Source: Streptomyces sp. CB01881 (lineage in GTDB: Bacteria > Actinomycetota > Actinomycetes > Streptomycetales > Streptomycetaceae). Taken from it: a stretch of 64,000 bases of DNA. The translations under genes and the position numbers were made by a program. The notes below the pieces were generated by a model. The model made no database searches, had not been told where the DNA came from, and was given only the letters and a program-made list of their open reading frames with translations. Positions 32,259 through 40,853 of this stretch are shown here, one piece after another (position 1 is the stretch's first letter; the number at the start of each line of letters is the position of its first letter). The stretch covers positions 9,996,551-10,060,550 of the forward strand of contig NZ_CP026498.1 in NCBI RefSeq assembly GCF_002953255.1, written 5' to 3'.

Positions 32259-32714
32259 ATGACCACCACCGTCCACGGACTCGACGGGATCCGCGCCCAG
32301 GCCGGCGCCGACCTCGGCCGCACCGGGTGGCTGGAGATCGCCCAGCCTCGCGTCGACACCTTCGCCGACGCCACCGACGACCACCAGTGGATCCACGTCG
32401 ACACCGAGCGCGCCAAGGCCGGCCCGTTCGGCGCCACCATCGCGCACGGCTACCTCACCCTGTCGCTGCTGATCCCGCTCTGGACCGAGCTGCTCCAGGT
32501 CGAAGGCGTCTCGATGGCCGTCAACTACGGCCTCAACAAGGTCCGTTTCCCCTCCCCCGTCAAGGTCGGCGCACGCATCCGCGCGCACGGCCGGGTGGCC
32601 TCGGTCGAGGACGTCCGGGGCGGCGTCGAGGTGGTGGCCGACCTCACCGTGGAGATCGAGGGCGCCGGGAAGCCCGCCTGCGTCGCCCAGGCCGTCTACC
32701 GCTTCCTGGCCTGA
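32259..32714 (+). CDS. MaoC-type enoyl-CoA hydratase, CouM-like role
   Basis: 151 residues, a single hot-dog domain. The hydratase-2 motif is FADATDDHQWIHVDTERAKAGPFGATIAHG, with catalytic D41 and H46. It should add water to an enoyl-CoA; here the hydroxycinnamoyl-CoA made by the ligase, giving the 3-hydroxy intermediate for the SDR. It starts 4 nt after the ligase stop and is the last gene before a strong terminator. Confidence 0.88.
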   Translation: MTTTVHGLDGIRAQAGADLGRTGWLEIAQPRVDTFADATDDHQWIHVDTERAKAGPFGATIAHGYLTLSLLIPLWTELLQVEGVSMAVNYGLNKVRFPSPVKVGARIRAHGRVASVEDVRGGVEVVADLTVEIEGAGKPACVAQAVYRFLA

Positions 32715-32729
32715 GCACGGAGGAACCCC

Positions 32730-32763
32730 GAGGGGGCGGCCGCTGCCCGGCGGCCGCCCCCTC
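32730..32763. terminator. 13-bp hairpin between the hydroxycinnamate and pca-pobA operons
   Basis: GAGGGGGCGGCCG/CGGCCGCCCCCTC with an 8-nt loop, followed on the plus strand by TTGT. It separates two convergent operons that I infer act in series. Confidence 0.85.
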
Positions 32764-32821
32764 TTGTCCACTGTCCGTCGATCTGACGCTCCGTCAGTCC
32801 GGATTCTTCGGTCCGGATCCG

Positions 32822-33997
32822 TCAGTCCATCGGCAGGCCGGCGTAGTTCTCGGCCAGCGAGGCCGAGGCGGACGGCGAGGACGCCAGGTAGCGCAGGTGG
32901 GAGAGCCGCAGCCGGCGGTCGAACTCCGACTCCCCGGGATCCGCGTGCAACAGCGTGGTCATGGTGTACGAGAAGTGCTCGGCCCGCCAGACCCGGCGCA
33001 GCGCGGTCTCCGAGTAGGCGTCGAGCAGCGACTCGTCGCCGTCCGCCCGCCAGTGGGCGACGGCCCGGGCCAGCAGGGTGACGTCGGCGACCGCGAGGTT
33101 GAGCCCCTTGGCGCCGGTCGGCGGCACGATGTGGGCGGCGTCGCCGGCCAGGAAGAGCCGGCCGTGGCGCATCGGCTCGGCGACGAAGCTGCGCATCGGG
33201 GTGATGCTCTTCTCGGTGATCGGTCCGCGCCGCAGCGTCCAGGCCCCGTCGACGGCGAACCGGGCGTCCAGCTCGTCCCAGATCCGCTCGTCCGGCCAGT
33301 TCTCCACCCGGTCGTCCGGGTCCACCTGGAGGTAGAGCCTGCTGACCTGCGGCGAGCGCATGCTGTGCAGGGCGAAGCCGCGCTCGTGGTGGGCGTAGAC
33401 CAGTTCCTCGCAGGACGGCGGCACGTCCGCCAGGATGCCCAGCCAGGCGAAGGGGTAGGTGCGTTCGGCGACGGTGAGCGCGCCCTCGGGGACGGACCGG
33501 CGGCCGATGCCGTGGAAGCCGTCACAGGCCGCCACCAGGTCGCAGTCCAGGACGTGCTCGGCGCCGCCGTGCCGGTAGCGGACCCGAGGCGAGTCGGTGC
33601 CGGCGCCCTCCACGGCGAGTGCCTCGGCCTCGAACAGGACGGTGCCGCCGGCCTGTTCGCGCAGCGCGGCGAGGTCCTTGACCACCTCGGTCTGGGCGTA
33701 GACGGTCACCGAGCGGCCGCCGGTCAGGCCCGGCAGGTCGATCCGGTGCGAGCGGCGGTCGAAGCGCAGCTCGATGCCGTGGTGGGTCAGGCCCTCGCGG
33801 TCCAGCCGCCCGGTGGCGCCGGCGGCGCGCAGCACGTCGACGGTGCCCTGTTCGAGGATTCCGGCGCGCTGGCGCCGCTCGACGTACTCGCGGGTGCGCA
33901 GTTCGAGGACGACGTTGTCGACGCCCTGGCGGTGGAGCAGGTGGGAGAGCAGGAGGCCGGCCGGTCCGGCTCCGATGATGGCGACGCTGGTGCGCAC
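32822..33997 (-). CDS. pobA: 4-hydroxybenzoate 3-monooxygenase
   Basis: 391 residues. GTG at 33997 directly abuts the stop of pcaL. It is a flavoprotein hydroxylase: GAGPAG (9-14), RRQRAGILEQGTVDVL substrate/FAD segment, DGFHG (the DG motif), and GDAAHIVPPTGAKGLNLAVAD FAD site. It converts 4-hydroxybenzoate with NAD(P)H and oxygen to protocatechuate in the cytoplasm. It is the last gene of the pcaIJFHGBL operon and connects it to the 4-hydroxybenzoate expected from the neighbouring hydroxycinnamate operon. Confidence 0.97.
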   Translation of the reverse strand: MRTSVAIIGAGPAGLLLSHLLHRQGVDNVVLELRTREYVERRQRAGILEQGTVDVLRAAGATGRLDREGLTHHGIELRFDRRSHRIDLPGLTGGRSVTVYAQTEVVKDLAALREQAGGTVLFEAEALAVEGAGTDSPRVRYRHGGAEHVLDCDLVAACDGFHGIGRRSVPEGALTVAERTYPFAWLGILADVPPSCEELVYAHHERGFALHSMRSPQVSRLYLQVDPDDRVENWPDERIWDELDARFAVDGAWTLRRGPITEKSITPMRSFVAEPMRHGRLFLAGDAAHIVPPTGAKGLNLAVADVTLLARAVAHWRADGDESLLDAYSETALRRVWRAEHFSYTMTTLLHADPGESEFDRRLRLSHLRYLASSPSASASLAENYAGLPMD

Positions 33998-35194
33998 TCA
34001 GGACTCCGTGGGGTGGGTGGTGGTGGGAAGGCCCGGCTCGGCGAGGACGCGCTGGGCGGTGGCGAAGGCGGCGTTGGCCGCGGGGACGCCGCAGTAGACG
34101 GCGGTCTGCAACAGGACCTCCTTGATCTCCGCGGGGGTGAGCCCGTTGCGCAGCGCGGCCCGCACGTGCATCGCCAGCTCCTCCTGGTGGCCGTGGGCGG
34201 CCAGCGCGGTCAGGGTGACGCAGCTGCGGGTGCGGCGGTCGAGGCCGGGGCGGGTCCAGATCTCGCCCCACGCGTAGCGGGTGATGAAGTCCTGGAAGTC
34301 CGCGGTGAAGCCGGTGGTGCGGACGATCGCGCGGTCGACGTGGTCGTCGCCGAGCACCGCCCGGCGTACCGCGGAGCCGGCCGCGTGCCGCGCCTCGTCG
34401 TCCGCGGGGGTCGTGAAGTGGCCGAGCAGCGCGGCGAGGACGGCCTGCGGCTGCTCGACGGGGGCCAGGTGGGCCGCCTCGGCGATCTCCAGCAGGGTCG
34501 AACCGGGGATGCCGTCGGCCAGTTCGCGGGCGTGGGCGGGCGGGGTCGCGCGGTCCTCCCGGCCGGCGACCACGAGGGTCGGAGCGGTGATCCGGGCCAG
34601 GTCGGCGCGCAGGTCGTACCCGGCGAGCGCGTCGCAGCAGGCGGCGTAGCCGGAGCGGCCGGCCCCGCACAGGTCGGTGACCAGGGCGGCCACCCGGTCG
34701 GCGGCCTCGGGGACGGCGACGAACGAGGGGGTGAACCAACGGCCGGGCGCGGTCGGCGCCAGCGCCTCGGTGCCGCGCTCCCGGACCAGGTCGGCCCGTT
34801 CGTGCCAGCCGGCCGGTTCGCCGAAACGGGCGGAGGAGCAGACCAGGGCCAGCGCCGTGACCCGCTGCGGGTGGTGCACGGCCAGGTGGGCGCCGATCGC
34901 ACCGCCGAGCGAGACCCCGGCGTAGCCGAACCGCATCGCGCCGAGGTGGTCGGCGAGTTCGAGCACCAGGCCGGCCAGGTCGGCGACGGCGGTCGCACCG
35001 GGCGCCAGGGAGGGCAGCACGCCGGCCGGGGTGCCGCCGTGCCCGGGCAGGTCGAAGCGGACCACCCGGTGGTGCCGGGCGAGGACGCGGGCCTGGGCGT
35101 CCCAGACGGCCGTCGAGGTGCCGAGCGAGGGGCCGAGGACCAGCACCGGCGCACCGGCCGGGCCCTCGACGGTGTGGTGCAGCCGGGCGGTCAC
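33998..35194 (-). CDS. pcaL: fused 3-oxoadipate enol-lactonase / carboxymuconolactone decarboxylase
   Basis: 398 residues, GTG 35194 with AAGGAG upstream. Residues 1-255 are an alpha/beta hydrolase (PcaD: oxyanion region GPSLGTS, nucleophile S95 in GVSLGG, late Asp in GREDRATP, His in EAAHLAPVEQP). Residues about 265-390 are the carboxymuconolactone decarboxylase (PcaC: DFQDFITRYAWGEIWTRPGLDRRTRSC, AAHGHQEELAMHV). The fusion is the known PcaL arrangement of actinomycetes. It decarboxylates 4-carboxymuconolactone and opens the enol-lactone to beta-ketoadipate. Its GTG overlaps the pcaB stop. Confidence 0.97.
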   Translation of the reverse strand: MTARLHHTVEGPAGAPVLVLGPSLGTSTAVWDAQARVLARHHRVVRFDLPGHGGTPAGVLPSLAPGATAVADLAGLVLELADHLGAMRFGYAGVSLGGAIGAHLAVHHPQRVTALALVCSSARFGEPAGWHERADLVRERGTEALAPTAPGRWFTPSFVAVPEAADRVAALVTDLCGAGRSGYAACCDALAGYDLRADLARITAPTLVVAGREDRATPPAHARELADGIPGSTLLEIAEAAHLAPVEQPQAVLAALLGHFTTPADDEARHAAGSAVRRAVLGDDHVDRAIVRTTGFTADFQDFITRYAWGEIWTRPGLDRRTRSCVTLTALAAHGHQEELAMHVRAALRNGLTPAEIKEVLLQTAVYCGVPAANAAFATAQRVLAEPGLPTTTHPTES

Positions 35195-36684
35195 GGGTGG
35201 GGCTCCTTCGGTGGGGCGGCGGTGCGCCGCAGGGCACGGTCGACGAGGAGGGGGGCGGCGCCGAGGTAGCGGGCCGGGTCGGTCAGTTCGGCCGCGCGCT
35301 GCGAGAGGAGTTCGCGCAGCACCCGTTCCTGTTCCGGCGACACGGCGGCCCTCGGCAGGGCGCCGGCGAGGGTCCGGCCCTCGGAGGCGGCCAGCGCCGC
35401 GGCCCGGCCCAGCAGGGCCCCGGCCGGTCCGCGGCCGAGCCGTTCGCCGAGCACGGCGGCGAGCCGCTCGGTGACCACCAGGCCGGCGGTGCGGCCGAGG
35501 CCGGCCAGCATCCGGTCCGGCAGCACCCGGAGCCCGGCGGCGAGTCCGGCGGCCGCCTCGGCCGCGCCGCCGGTGAGCCGGAGCAGCTCGCGCAGCGGCT
35601 GCCACTCGGCGTGCCAGGCTCCGGCGGGCCGCTCGTCCTCGGCCGCGAGCGAGCCGAGCAGGACGGCGGCGAGCGCCGGCGCCTGGCGGGCGGCCGCGGC
35701 GATCAGCGTCGCGCGCACCGGGTTGCTCTTGTGCGGCATCGCCGAGGAGGGGCCGCCGCCGCCCTCGACCAGCTCGCCGAGCTCGGTGCGGGAGAGCACC
35801 AGGACGTCGGCGGCCGGCTTGCCGAGCGCGGCCGTGGTGAAGGCCAGCGCGCCGGCCAGGTCGGCGACCGGGGTGCGCAGCGTGTGCCAGGGCAGGGCGG
35901 GCTCGGCGAGGCCGAGTTCGGCGGCGTAGGCGCGGACCAGGCCGGGCCCGCTGCCGGGCTCGGCCGCGTACGCCTCGAAGGCGGCCAGGGTACCGGCGGC
36001 GCCGCCGAGTTGGGCCGGGAGGCGGAGCGCGGCGAGCCGGTCCGCGGCGTCCAGGACGAGGCTGCGCCAGCCGGCCGCCTTGAGCCCGAAGGTGGTCGGG
36101 ACGGCGTGCTGGGTGAGGGTGCGGCCCGCCATCGGGGTGGCGCGGTGCCGGGCGGCGAGGCCGGCCAGCGCGGCCTCGGTCCGCAGCAGGTCGGCCCGGA
36201 CGGCGTGGAGGCTCCGCCGGGCGACCAGCATCAGGGCGGTGTCGAGGATGTCCTGGCTGGTGGCGCCGCGGTGCACGTACGCGGCCGCGGTGGGCGGGAC
36301 GGCCGCGGTGAGGTCGGCGACCAGCGGGATGACCGGGTTGCCGCCGGCCCGGGCGCGCAGGGCCAGGTCGCGCGGGTCGAAGCGGTCCGCGCGGGCCGCG
36401 GCGGTGACGGCGGCGGCGGCCTCGGCGGGGGCGTGGCCGAGTGCGGCCTGGGCCCGGGTGAGCGCGGCCTCGGCGTCGAGCAGGGCCTGGAGCAGGGCGC
36501 GGTCGCCGGTGGCCGCCTCGACGGCGGTGCCGGCCCGGAGGGGCGCGAGCAGGCCGTGGTCGGCCTCCGGGCCGTGGCCGGCCGAGGCGCCGGGGCCGGA
36601 CGCCCGGCGGCCGTCGGCGAAAGCCGGGAGGCCGTCGAAGTCGCCTGCGGGGGAACCGTCGAAGGTGCCGTCAGCGGAACTCAA
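35191..36684 (-). CDS. pcaB: 3-carboxy-cis,cis-muconate cycloisomerase
   Basis: 497 residues. No ATG or GTG fits, and a TTG at 36684, with GGAGGAG about 12 nt upstream, is the best start; it overlaps the pcaG end by 14 nt. It belongs to the fumarase/aspartase fold; the signature is SSAMPHKSNPV, and the N-terminus has HRGATSQDILDTA. It lactonises 3-carboxymuconate to 4-carboxymuconolactone, the step after ring cleavage. The first 35 residues (Asp/Gly-rich) are longer than usual, which could mean the real start is further in at an unusual codon. Confidence 0.95.
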   Translation of the reverse strand: MSSADGTFDGSPAGDFDGLPAFADGRRASGPGASAGHGPEADHGLLAPLRAGTAVEAATGDRALLQALLDAEAALTRAQAALGHAPAEAAAAVTAAARADRFDPRDLALRARAGGNPVIPLVADLTAAVPPTAAAYVHRGATSQDILDTALMLVARRSLHAVRADLLRTEAALAGLAARHRATPMAGRTLTQHAVPTTFGLKAAGWRSLVLDAADRLAALRLPAQLGGAAGTLAAFEAYAAEPGSGPGLVRAYAAELGLAEPALPWHTLRTPVADLAGALAFTTAALGKPAADVLVLSRTELGELVEGGGGPSSAMPHKSNPVRATLIAAAARQAPALAAVLLGSLAAEDERPAGAWHAEWQPLRELLRLTGGAAEAAAGLAAGLRVLPDRMLAGLGRTAGLVVTERLAAVLGERLGRGPAGALLGRAAALAASEGRTLAGALPRAAVSPEQERVLRELLSQRAAELTDPARYLGAAPLLVDRALRRTAAPPKEPHP

Positions 36685-37219
36685 GGAACACCGTCTCCTC
36701 CGGTCCCTGGAGCCGGACGTCGAACCGGTACCGGCCGGGCTCCTCCTCCGCCGCCAGCAGGGTGGCCCGGCGGCCGGCCGGCAGTGCGGCGAGCAGCCGG
36801 TCGGCCTCGGTGTCCGGCCCGGGCAGGTAGGCGCGGGTGAACAGGTGGTGCAGCAGCCCCCGGGCGAAGACGCAGACCGAGAGGTACGGCACGCCGGCGG
36901 GCGGCAGCGTGCGGACCGCCCAACGCCCGTCCGGGTCGGTGGCGACCCGGCCGAAGCCCGTGAAGGTGATGCCGTCACGTCCGGCGAAGCCGCCGGTGGT
37001 CTGGTCGCGGCGCATCGAGCCGGTACGGCCGGCCGGGACGGGCTGCCAGAACTCCAGCAGGGCGTCCGGTACCGGCTCGCCGGCTCCGTCGAACACCCGG
37101 CCGTGCAGGGTGATCGCGTCCGGGTGCCCGGCCGGGGCGATCTCCGGCCCGCCCGGGTAGGGCAGCGCGTAGCCGTAGAACGGGCCGACGGTCTGGGCGG
37201 GGGTGGGCAGTGCGGTCAC
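36671..37219 (-). CDS. pcaG: protocatechuate 3,4-dioxygenase alpha subunit
   Basis: 182 residues, GTG at 37219 overlapping the pcaH stop (GTGA). Intradiol dioxygenase fold: PAQTVGPFYGYALPYPGG N-terminus, LHGRVFDGAGEPVPDALLEFWQ, FTGFGRVATDPDGRWAVRTLPP, YLSVCVFARGLLHHLFTRAYLPG. It lacks the iron-binding Tyr/His set, as expected of the alpha chain. With PcaH it forms the enzyme that cleaves protocatechuate between the hydroxyls. Confidence 0.97.
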   Translation of the reverse strand: MTALPTPAQTVGPFYGYALPYPGGPEIAPAGHPDAITLHGRVFDGAGEPVPDALLEFWQPVPAGRTGSMRRDQTTGGFAGRDGITFTGFGRVATDPDGRWAVRTLPPAGVPYLSVCVFARGLLHHLFTRAYLPGPDTEADRLLAALPAGRRATLLAAEEEPGRYRFDVRLQGPEETVFLEFR

Positions 37220-37986
37220 CGGTCCTCCTCGCTCGGGGTCGCGTCCTCGGTCCAGGTCGCGGCGGGGCCGTCGAGGACGATGTCCCAGCGGTAGCCGAGC
37301 GACCACTCGGGGGTGGAGAGGTCGTGGTCGTAGGCGGCGACCAGGCGGGCGCGGGCGTTGTCGTCGGTGACGGACTGCAGGATCGGGTCGTAGCGGAAGA
37401 GCGGGTCGCCGGGGAAGTACATCTGGGTGACCAGCCGCTGGGTGAAGGCGGTGCCGAAGAGCGAGAAGTGGATGTGTGCGGGGCGCCAGGCGTTGGCGTG
37501 GTTGCGCCACGGGTACGCGCCGGGCTTGACGGTGGTGAAGGCGTAGCTGCCGTCGGCGCCGGTGAGGCAGCGTCCGACGCCGGTGAAGTTCGGGTCGAGC
37601 GGCGCCGGGTGGTCGTCGCGCCGGTGGGCGTAGCGGCCGGCCGCGTTGGCCTGCCAGATCTCGACCAGCTGGCCGCGGACCGGGCGGCCGTCCCGGTCGA
37701 GCACCCGGCCGTTGAGGGTGATCCGCTCGCCGAGCGGCTCGCCGGTGTGCTGGCGGGTGAGGTCGGCGTCCAGTTCGGTCACGTCGGTGGCGCCGAAGGC
37801 GGGGCCGGTCAGCTCGGCCGCCTCCGGGTCGGCGACGGCGACCAGCGGGTGCTCGGGGTGGCGCAGCGCGGAGCTGCGGTAGGGCGGGTAGGAGCGGACG
37901 GGGTGGTGGCGGACGACGCCGAGCCGCCGGTACTCCTCCTGTTCCCGGGCGATCTCCCGGGAGACGTCGTGCTGGGTGGCGCGCAT
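37216..37986 (-). CDS. pcaH: protocatechuate 3,4-dioxygenase beta subunit
   Basis: 256 residues. Non-haem iron ligands are visible: Y119 (WQANAAGRYAH), Y158 (KPGAYPWRNH), H171 and H173 (RPAHIHFSLFG). It is the catalytic iron chain of intradiol protocatechuate dioxygenase, yielding 3-carboxy-cis,cis-muconate. It starts 6 nt after the pcaF stop, within the same operon. Confidence 0.97.
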   Translation of the reverse strand: MRATQHDVSREIAREQEEYRRLGVVRHHPVRSYPPYRSSALRHPEHPLVAVADPEAAELTGPAFGATDVTELDADLTRQHTGEPLGERITLNGRVLDRDGRPVRGQLVEIWQANAAGRYAHRRDDHPAPLDPNFTGVGRCLTGADGSYAFTTVKPGAYPWRNHANAWRPAHIHFSLFGTAFTQRLVTQMYFPGDPLFRYDPILQSVTDDNARARLVAAYDHDLSTPEWSLGYRWDIVLDGPAATWTEDATPSEEDR

Positions 37987-37992
37987 GGCGGG

Positions 37993-39174
37993 TTACCTTT
38001 CGAGGACGAGGGCCAGGCCCTGGCCGACCCCGACGCAGAGGGTGGCCAGGCCGGTGCCGGAGCCGGCGGCGGCGAGCTGGTGAGCGACGGCGCCGGCCAG
38101 CCGGGCGCCGGAGGCGCCGAGAGGGTGGCCGAGGGCGATGGCGCCGCCGCGCGGGTTGACGGCGGCCGGGTCGAGGTCGGGCCACTCGGCGAGGCAGCCG
38201 AGGGCCTGGGCGGCGAAGGCCTCGTTGAGTTCGACGACGCCCAGGCCGGCGAAGCCGCGGCCGGCCCGGGCCAGGGCCCGACGGGCGGCCTCGACCGGGC
38301 CGAGGCCGTAGTACTGCGGCTCGGTGCCGGTGGCGGCGGAGGCGGTGATCCGGGCAAGCGGTTCGCGTCCGGTGGCGCGCAGCCCGGCCTCGTCGGTGAC
38401 CAGCACGGCGGCGGCGCCGTCGCTGAGCGGGGAGGCGTTGCCCGCGGTGACGGTGCCGCCGGGGCGGAACACCGGCTTGAGCCCGGCCAGCGCTTCGACC
38501 GAGGCGTCGGGGCGGACGGTCTCGTCGCAGGTCGGAGCCGTGCCGGGGAGGGGCGCGAGTTCGCCGTCGAACGCGCCGGCGGCCCAGGCTGCGGCGGCCT
38601 TGCGGTGGCTGGCGAGCGCGAAGGCGTCCTGCTGTTCCCGGCTGATCCGGTACCGGTCGGCGACCAGTTCGGCGCCTTCGCCGAGGGCGACCGTCCACTC
38701 GGCGGGCATCCTGGGGTTGACCATCCGCCAGCCGAGCGTGGTGGAGTACAGCTCCTGGTGGCCGGTGGGGTAGGCCCGGCCGGGCTTGGGCAGCACCCAG
38801 GGGGCCCGGCTCATCGACTCGACGCCGCCGGCGACCATGACCGAGGCCTCGCCGAGCGCGACCGCCCGGTAGGCCTGGACCACCGCCTCCAGGCCGGAGG
38901 CGCAGAGCCGGTTGACGGTCACCCCGGGGACGGTGACGGGGAGTCCGGCCAGCAGCACGGCCATCCGGGCCACGTCGCGGTTCTCCTCGCCCGCGCCGTT
39001 GGCGTTGCCGAGGACGACGTCGTCGATCCGGCCCGGGTCGAGGGCCGGGCTGCGGTCGAGCAGGGCGCGCAGCACGTGGGCGGCGAGGTCGTCGGGGCGG
39101 ACGGCGGCGAGCGCGCCGCCGTGCCGGCCGATCGGGGTGCGGACGGCGTCGACGAGGTAGACGGTCCTGGTCAC
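37993..39174 (-). CDS. pcaF: beta-ketoadipyl-CoA thiolase
   Basis: 393 residues, GTG 39174 with AAGGAG upstream, overlapping the pcaJ stop. Thiolase II signature: nucleophile C91 (NRLCASGLEAV), NEAFAAQAL, GHPLGASGARL His and TLCVGVGQGLAL Cys near the C-terminus. It splits beta-ketoadipyl-CoA into succinyl-CoA and acetyl-CoA, the last step of the pathway. Operon position after pcaIJ supports this substrate over general acetyl-CoA thiolase activity. Confidence 0.96.
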   Translation of the reverse strand: MTRTVYLVDAVRTPIGRHGGALAAVRPDDLAAHVLRALLDRSPALDPGRIDDVVLGNANGAGEENRDVARMAVLLAGLPVTVPGVTVNRLCASGLEAVVQAYRAVALGEASVMVAGGVESMSRAPWVLPKPGRAYPTGHQELYSTTLGWRMVNPRMPAEWTVALGEGAELVADRYRISREQQDAFALASHRKAAAAWAAGAFDGELAPLPGTAPTCDETVRPDASVEALAGLKPVFRPGGTVTAGNASPLSDGAAAVLVTDEAGLRATGREPLARITASAATGTEPQYYGLGPVEAARRALARAGRGFAGLGVVELNEAFAAQALGCLAEWPDLDPAAVNPRGGAIALGHPLGASGARLAGAVAHQLAAAGSGTGLATLCVGVGQGLALVLER

Positions 39175-39911
39175 GGCAGCTCCTTCACGGCGGCGGGGCC
39201 GGCAGCCGGAGGGACCGGGGCGGAAGGACGGACGGGGACGGAAGGACGGACGGGAGCGGCCGGGCGGACCGGGGCGCCCGAGCGGTCGCGCACGGGGGCG
39301 GCGGTGCGGGCGGCGAGTTCGGCGGCGGTGACGCCGGGGGCGGTCTCCACCAGCACCAGGCCGTCGGGGGTGACGTCCAGGACGCCCAGGTCGGTGATGA
39401 TCCGGTGCACGCAGGCCCGGCCGGTGAGCGGCAGGCTGCACCGCTCGACGATCTTCGGGGTGCCGTCCTTGGCGGTGTGCTCGGTCAGCACGATCACCCG
39501 GCGGGCGCCGTGGACGAGGTCCATCGCACCGCCCATCCCCTTGACCAGCTTTCCGGGGATCATCCAGTTGGCGAGGTCCCCGGTGGCGGAGACCTGCATG
39601 GCGCCGAGCACGGCGGCGTCCAGGTGTCCGCCGCGGATCATGCCGAAGGAGAGCGCCGAGTCGAAGCAGCCGGCCCCGGGGAGCACCGTGACGGTCTCCT
39701 TGCCGGCGTTGACCAGGTCGGGGTCGACCTCGTCCTCGTACGGATAGGGGCCGACGCCGAGCAGGCCGTTCTCGGAGTGCAGCACCACGTCGACGCCGTC
39801 CGGCAGGAAGGACGGCACCAGGGTGGGCAGTCCGATGCCGAGGTTGACGTAGCCGCCGTCGGGCAGTTCGCGGGCCGCGCGGGCGGCCATCTCGTTCCTG
39901 GTCCAGCTCAT
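39171..39911 (-). CDS. pcaJ: 3-oxoadipate CoA-transferase subunit B
   Basis: 246 residues. Catalytic E47 in SENGLLG; family blocks GGYVNLGIGLPTLV, GCFDSALSFGMIRGGHLDAAVLGAMQV and NWMIPGKLVKGMGGAMDLV. It transfers CoA from succinyl-CoA to beta-ketoadipate together with PcaI. The last 35 residues are a low-complexity PVRPSVP-type tail coded by an 18-bp near-repeat, beyond the usual end of the family. ATGA overlap with pcaI. Confidence 0.95.
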   Translation of the reverse strand: MSWTRNEMAARAARELPDGGYVNLGIGLPTLVPSFLPDGVDVVLHSENGLLGVGPYPYEDEVDPDLVNAGKETVTVLPGAGCFDSALSFGMIRGGHLDAAVLGAMQVSATGDLANWMIPGKLVKGMGGAMDLVHGARRVIVLTEHTAKDGTPKIVERCSLPLTGRACVHRIITDLGVLDVTPDGLVLVETAPGVTAAELAARTAAPVRDRSGAPVRPAAPVRPSVPVRPSAPVPPAAGPAAVKELP

Positions 39912-40666
39912 CGTGCCCGCACCGTCCTGCGCTCGATCCCCTTGGCGGCCGCCTGCTCGGGCGTCAGCGTCACCACCCGCTGGACGAAGACCCCGGGCAG
40001 GTGCACCTCGTCCGGGTCGATCGCGCCCGGTTCGACCAGCTCCTCGACCTCGGCGATGGTGATCCGCCCGGCCATCGCGGCGAGCGGGTTGAAGTTGCGC
40101 GCCGCCCGGCGGAAGACCAGGTTGCCGAGCCGGTCGCCGCGGGCGGCCCGGACGAGGGCGAAGTCGGTGGTGATGCCGTGCTCCAGTACGTACGGGCGGC
40201 CGTCGAAGGTGCGCACCTCCTTGGGCGGGGCGGTGACGGCCGGCCGGCCGTCCCGGGCGTGCCGCCAGGGCAGTCCGCCCTCGGCGACCGGGGTGCCGAC
40301 GCCGGCCGGGGTGTAGAAGGCGGGCACGCCGCAGCCTCCGGCGCGCAGCCGCTCGGCGAGGGTGCCCTGCGGGGTCAGCTCCAGCTCGATCTCACCGCCG
40401 AGGTAGCGGCGGGCGAACTCCTTGTTGTCGCCGAGGTAGCTCCCGGTGACCCGGTCGATCCGGCCGGCGGCGAGCAGGATGCCGAGGCCGCCGCCGTCGA
40501 CGCCGCAGTTGTTGGAGACGACGCGCAGGCCGGCCGGGCCGCGCGCGTACAGGGCCTGGATCAGCACGTCGGGCACACCGCTGAGGCCGAAGCCCCCGAC
40601 GGCGAGGGACGCGCCGTCCCCGATGTCCGCGACCGCCGCCTCGGCGGTCGCCAGCACTTTGTCCAT
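39908..40666 (-). CDS. pcaI: 3-oxoadipate CoA-transferase subunit A
   Basis: 252 residues from the ATG at 40666 (GGAG 11 nt upstream); GTG 40678 is an alternative. Family blocks: DGASLAVGGFGLSGVPDVLI, VVSNNCGVDGGGLG, LGGEIELELTPQGTLAERLRAGGCGVPAFYTPAGVGT, and FNPLAAMAG. It pairs with PcaJ. It is the first gene of pcaIJFHGBL-pobA, transcribed away from the tandem-IclR gene, with a perfect palindrome between them. Confidence 0.95.
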   Translation of the reverse strand: MDKVLATAEAAVADIGDGASLAVGGFGLSGVPDVLIQALYARGPAGLRVVSNNCGVDGGGLGILLAAGRIDRVTGSYLGDNKEFARRYLGGEIELELTPQGTLAERLRAGGCGVPAFYTPAGVGTPVAEGGLPWRHARDGRPAVTAPPKEVRTFDGRPYVLEHGITTDFALVRAARGDRLGNLVFRRAARNFNPLAAMAGRITIAEVEELVEPGAIDPDEVHLPGVFVQRVVTLTPEQAAAKGIERRTVRAR

Positions 40667-40701
40667 GAACGGGTCCACTCCGTTTCGAGTGCGTTCGCCT
40701 G

Positions 40702-40717
40702 ATGAACTATTGTTCAT
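40702..40717. promoter_or_regulatory. palindromic operator between pcaI and the IclR regulator
   Basis: ATGAAC-TATT-GTTCAT, a perfect 6-4-6 inverted repeat within an A/T-rich patch (through ATAATTG). It is 36-51 nt before the pcaI start and 137 nt before the regulator start, so one bound protein could control both directions. IclR-type PcaR/PobR sites are also short inverted repeats. Confidence 0.65.
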
Positions 40718-40853
40718 AATTGCGAGGGGCTTGAGTGTCGGCCGGAGCCGGGCCCCTGTCAACGGCGGCCGGTACGGTTTCCGCATCGTGATCAAGCCGC
40801 GACCTCGCGCCACCCCCGGCCCACACGCCGCCACCGGCCCCCAGGAGGACCAG

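Noticed and set aside
37210..39747. 845-codon plus-strand open frame opposite pcaH, pcaF and pcaJ
   Set aside because: Gly/Val/Glu-rich shadow of the pca genes without recognisable motifs.
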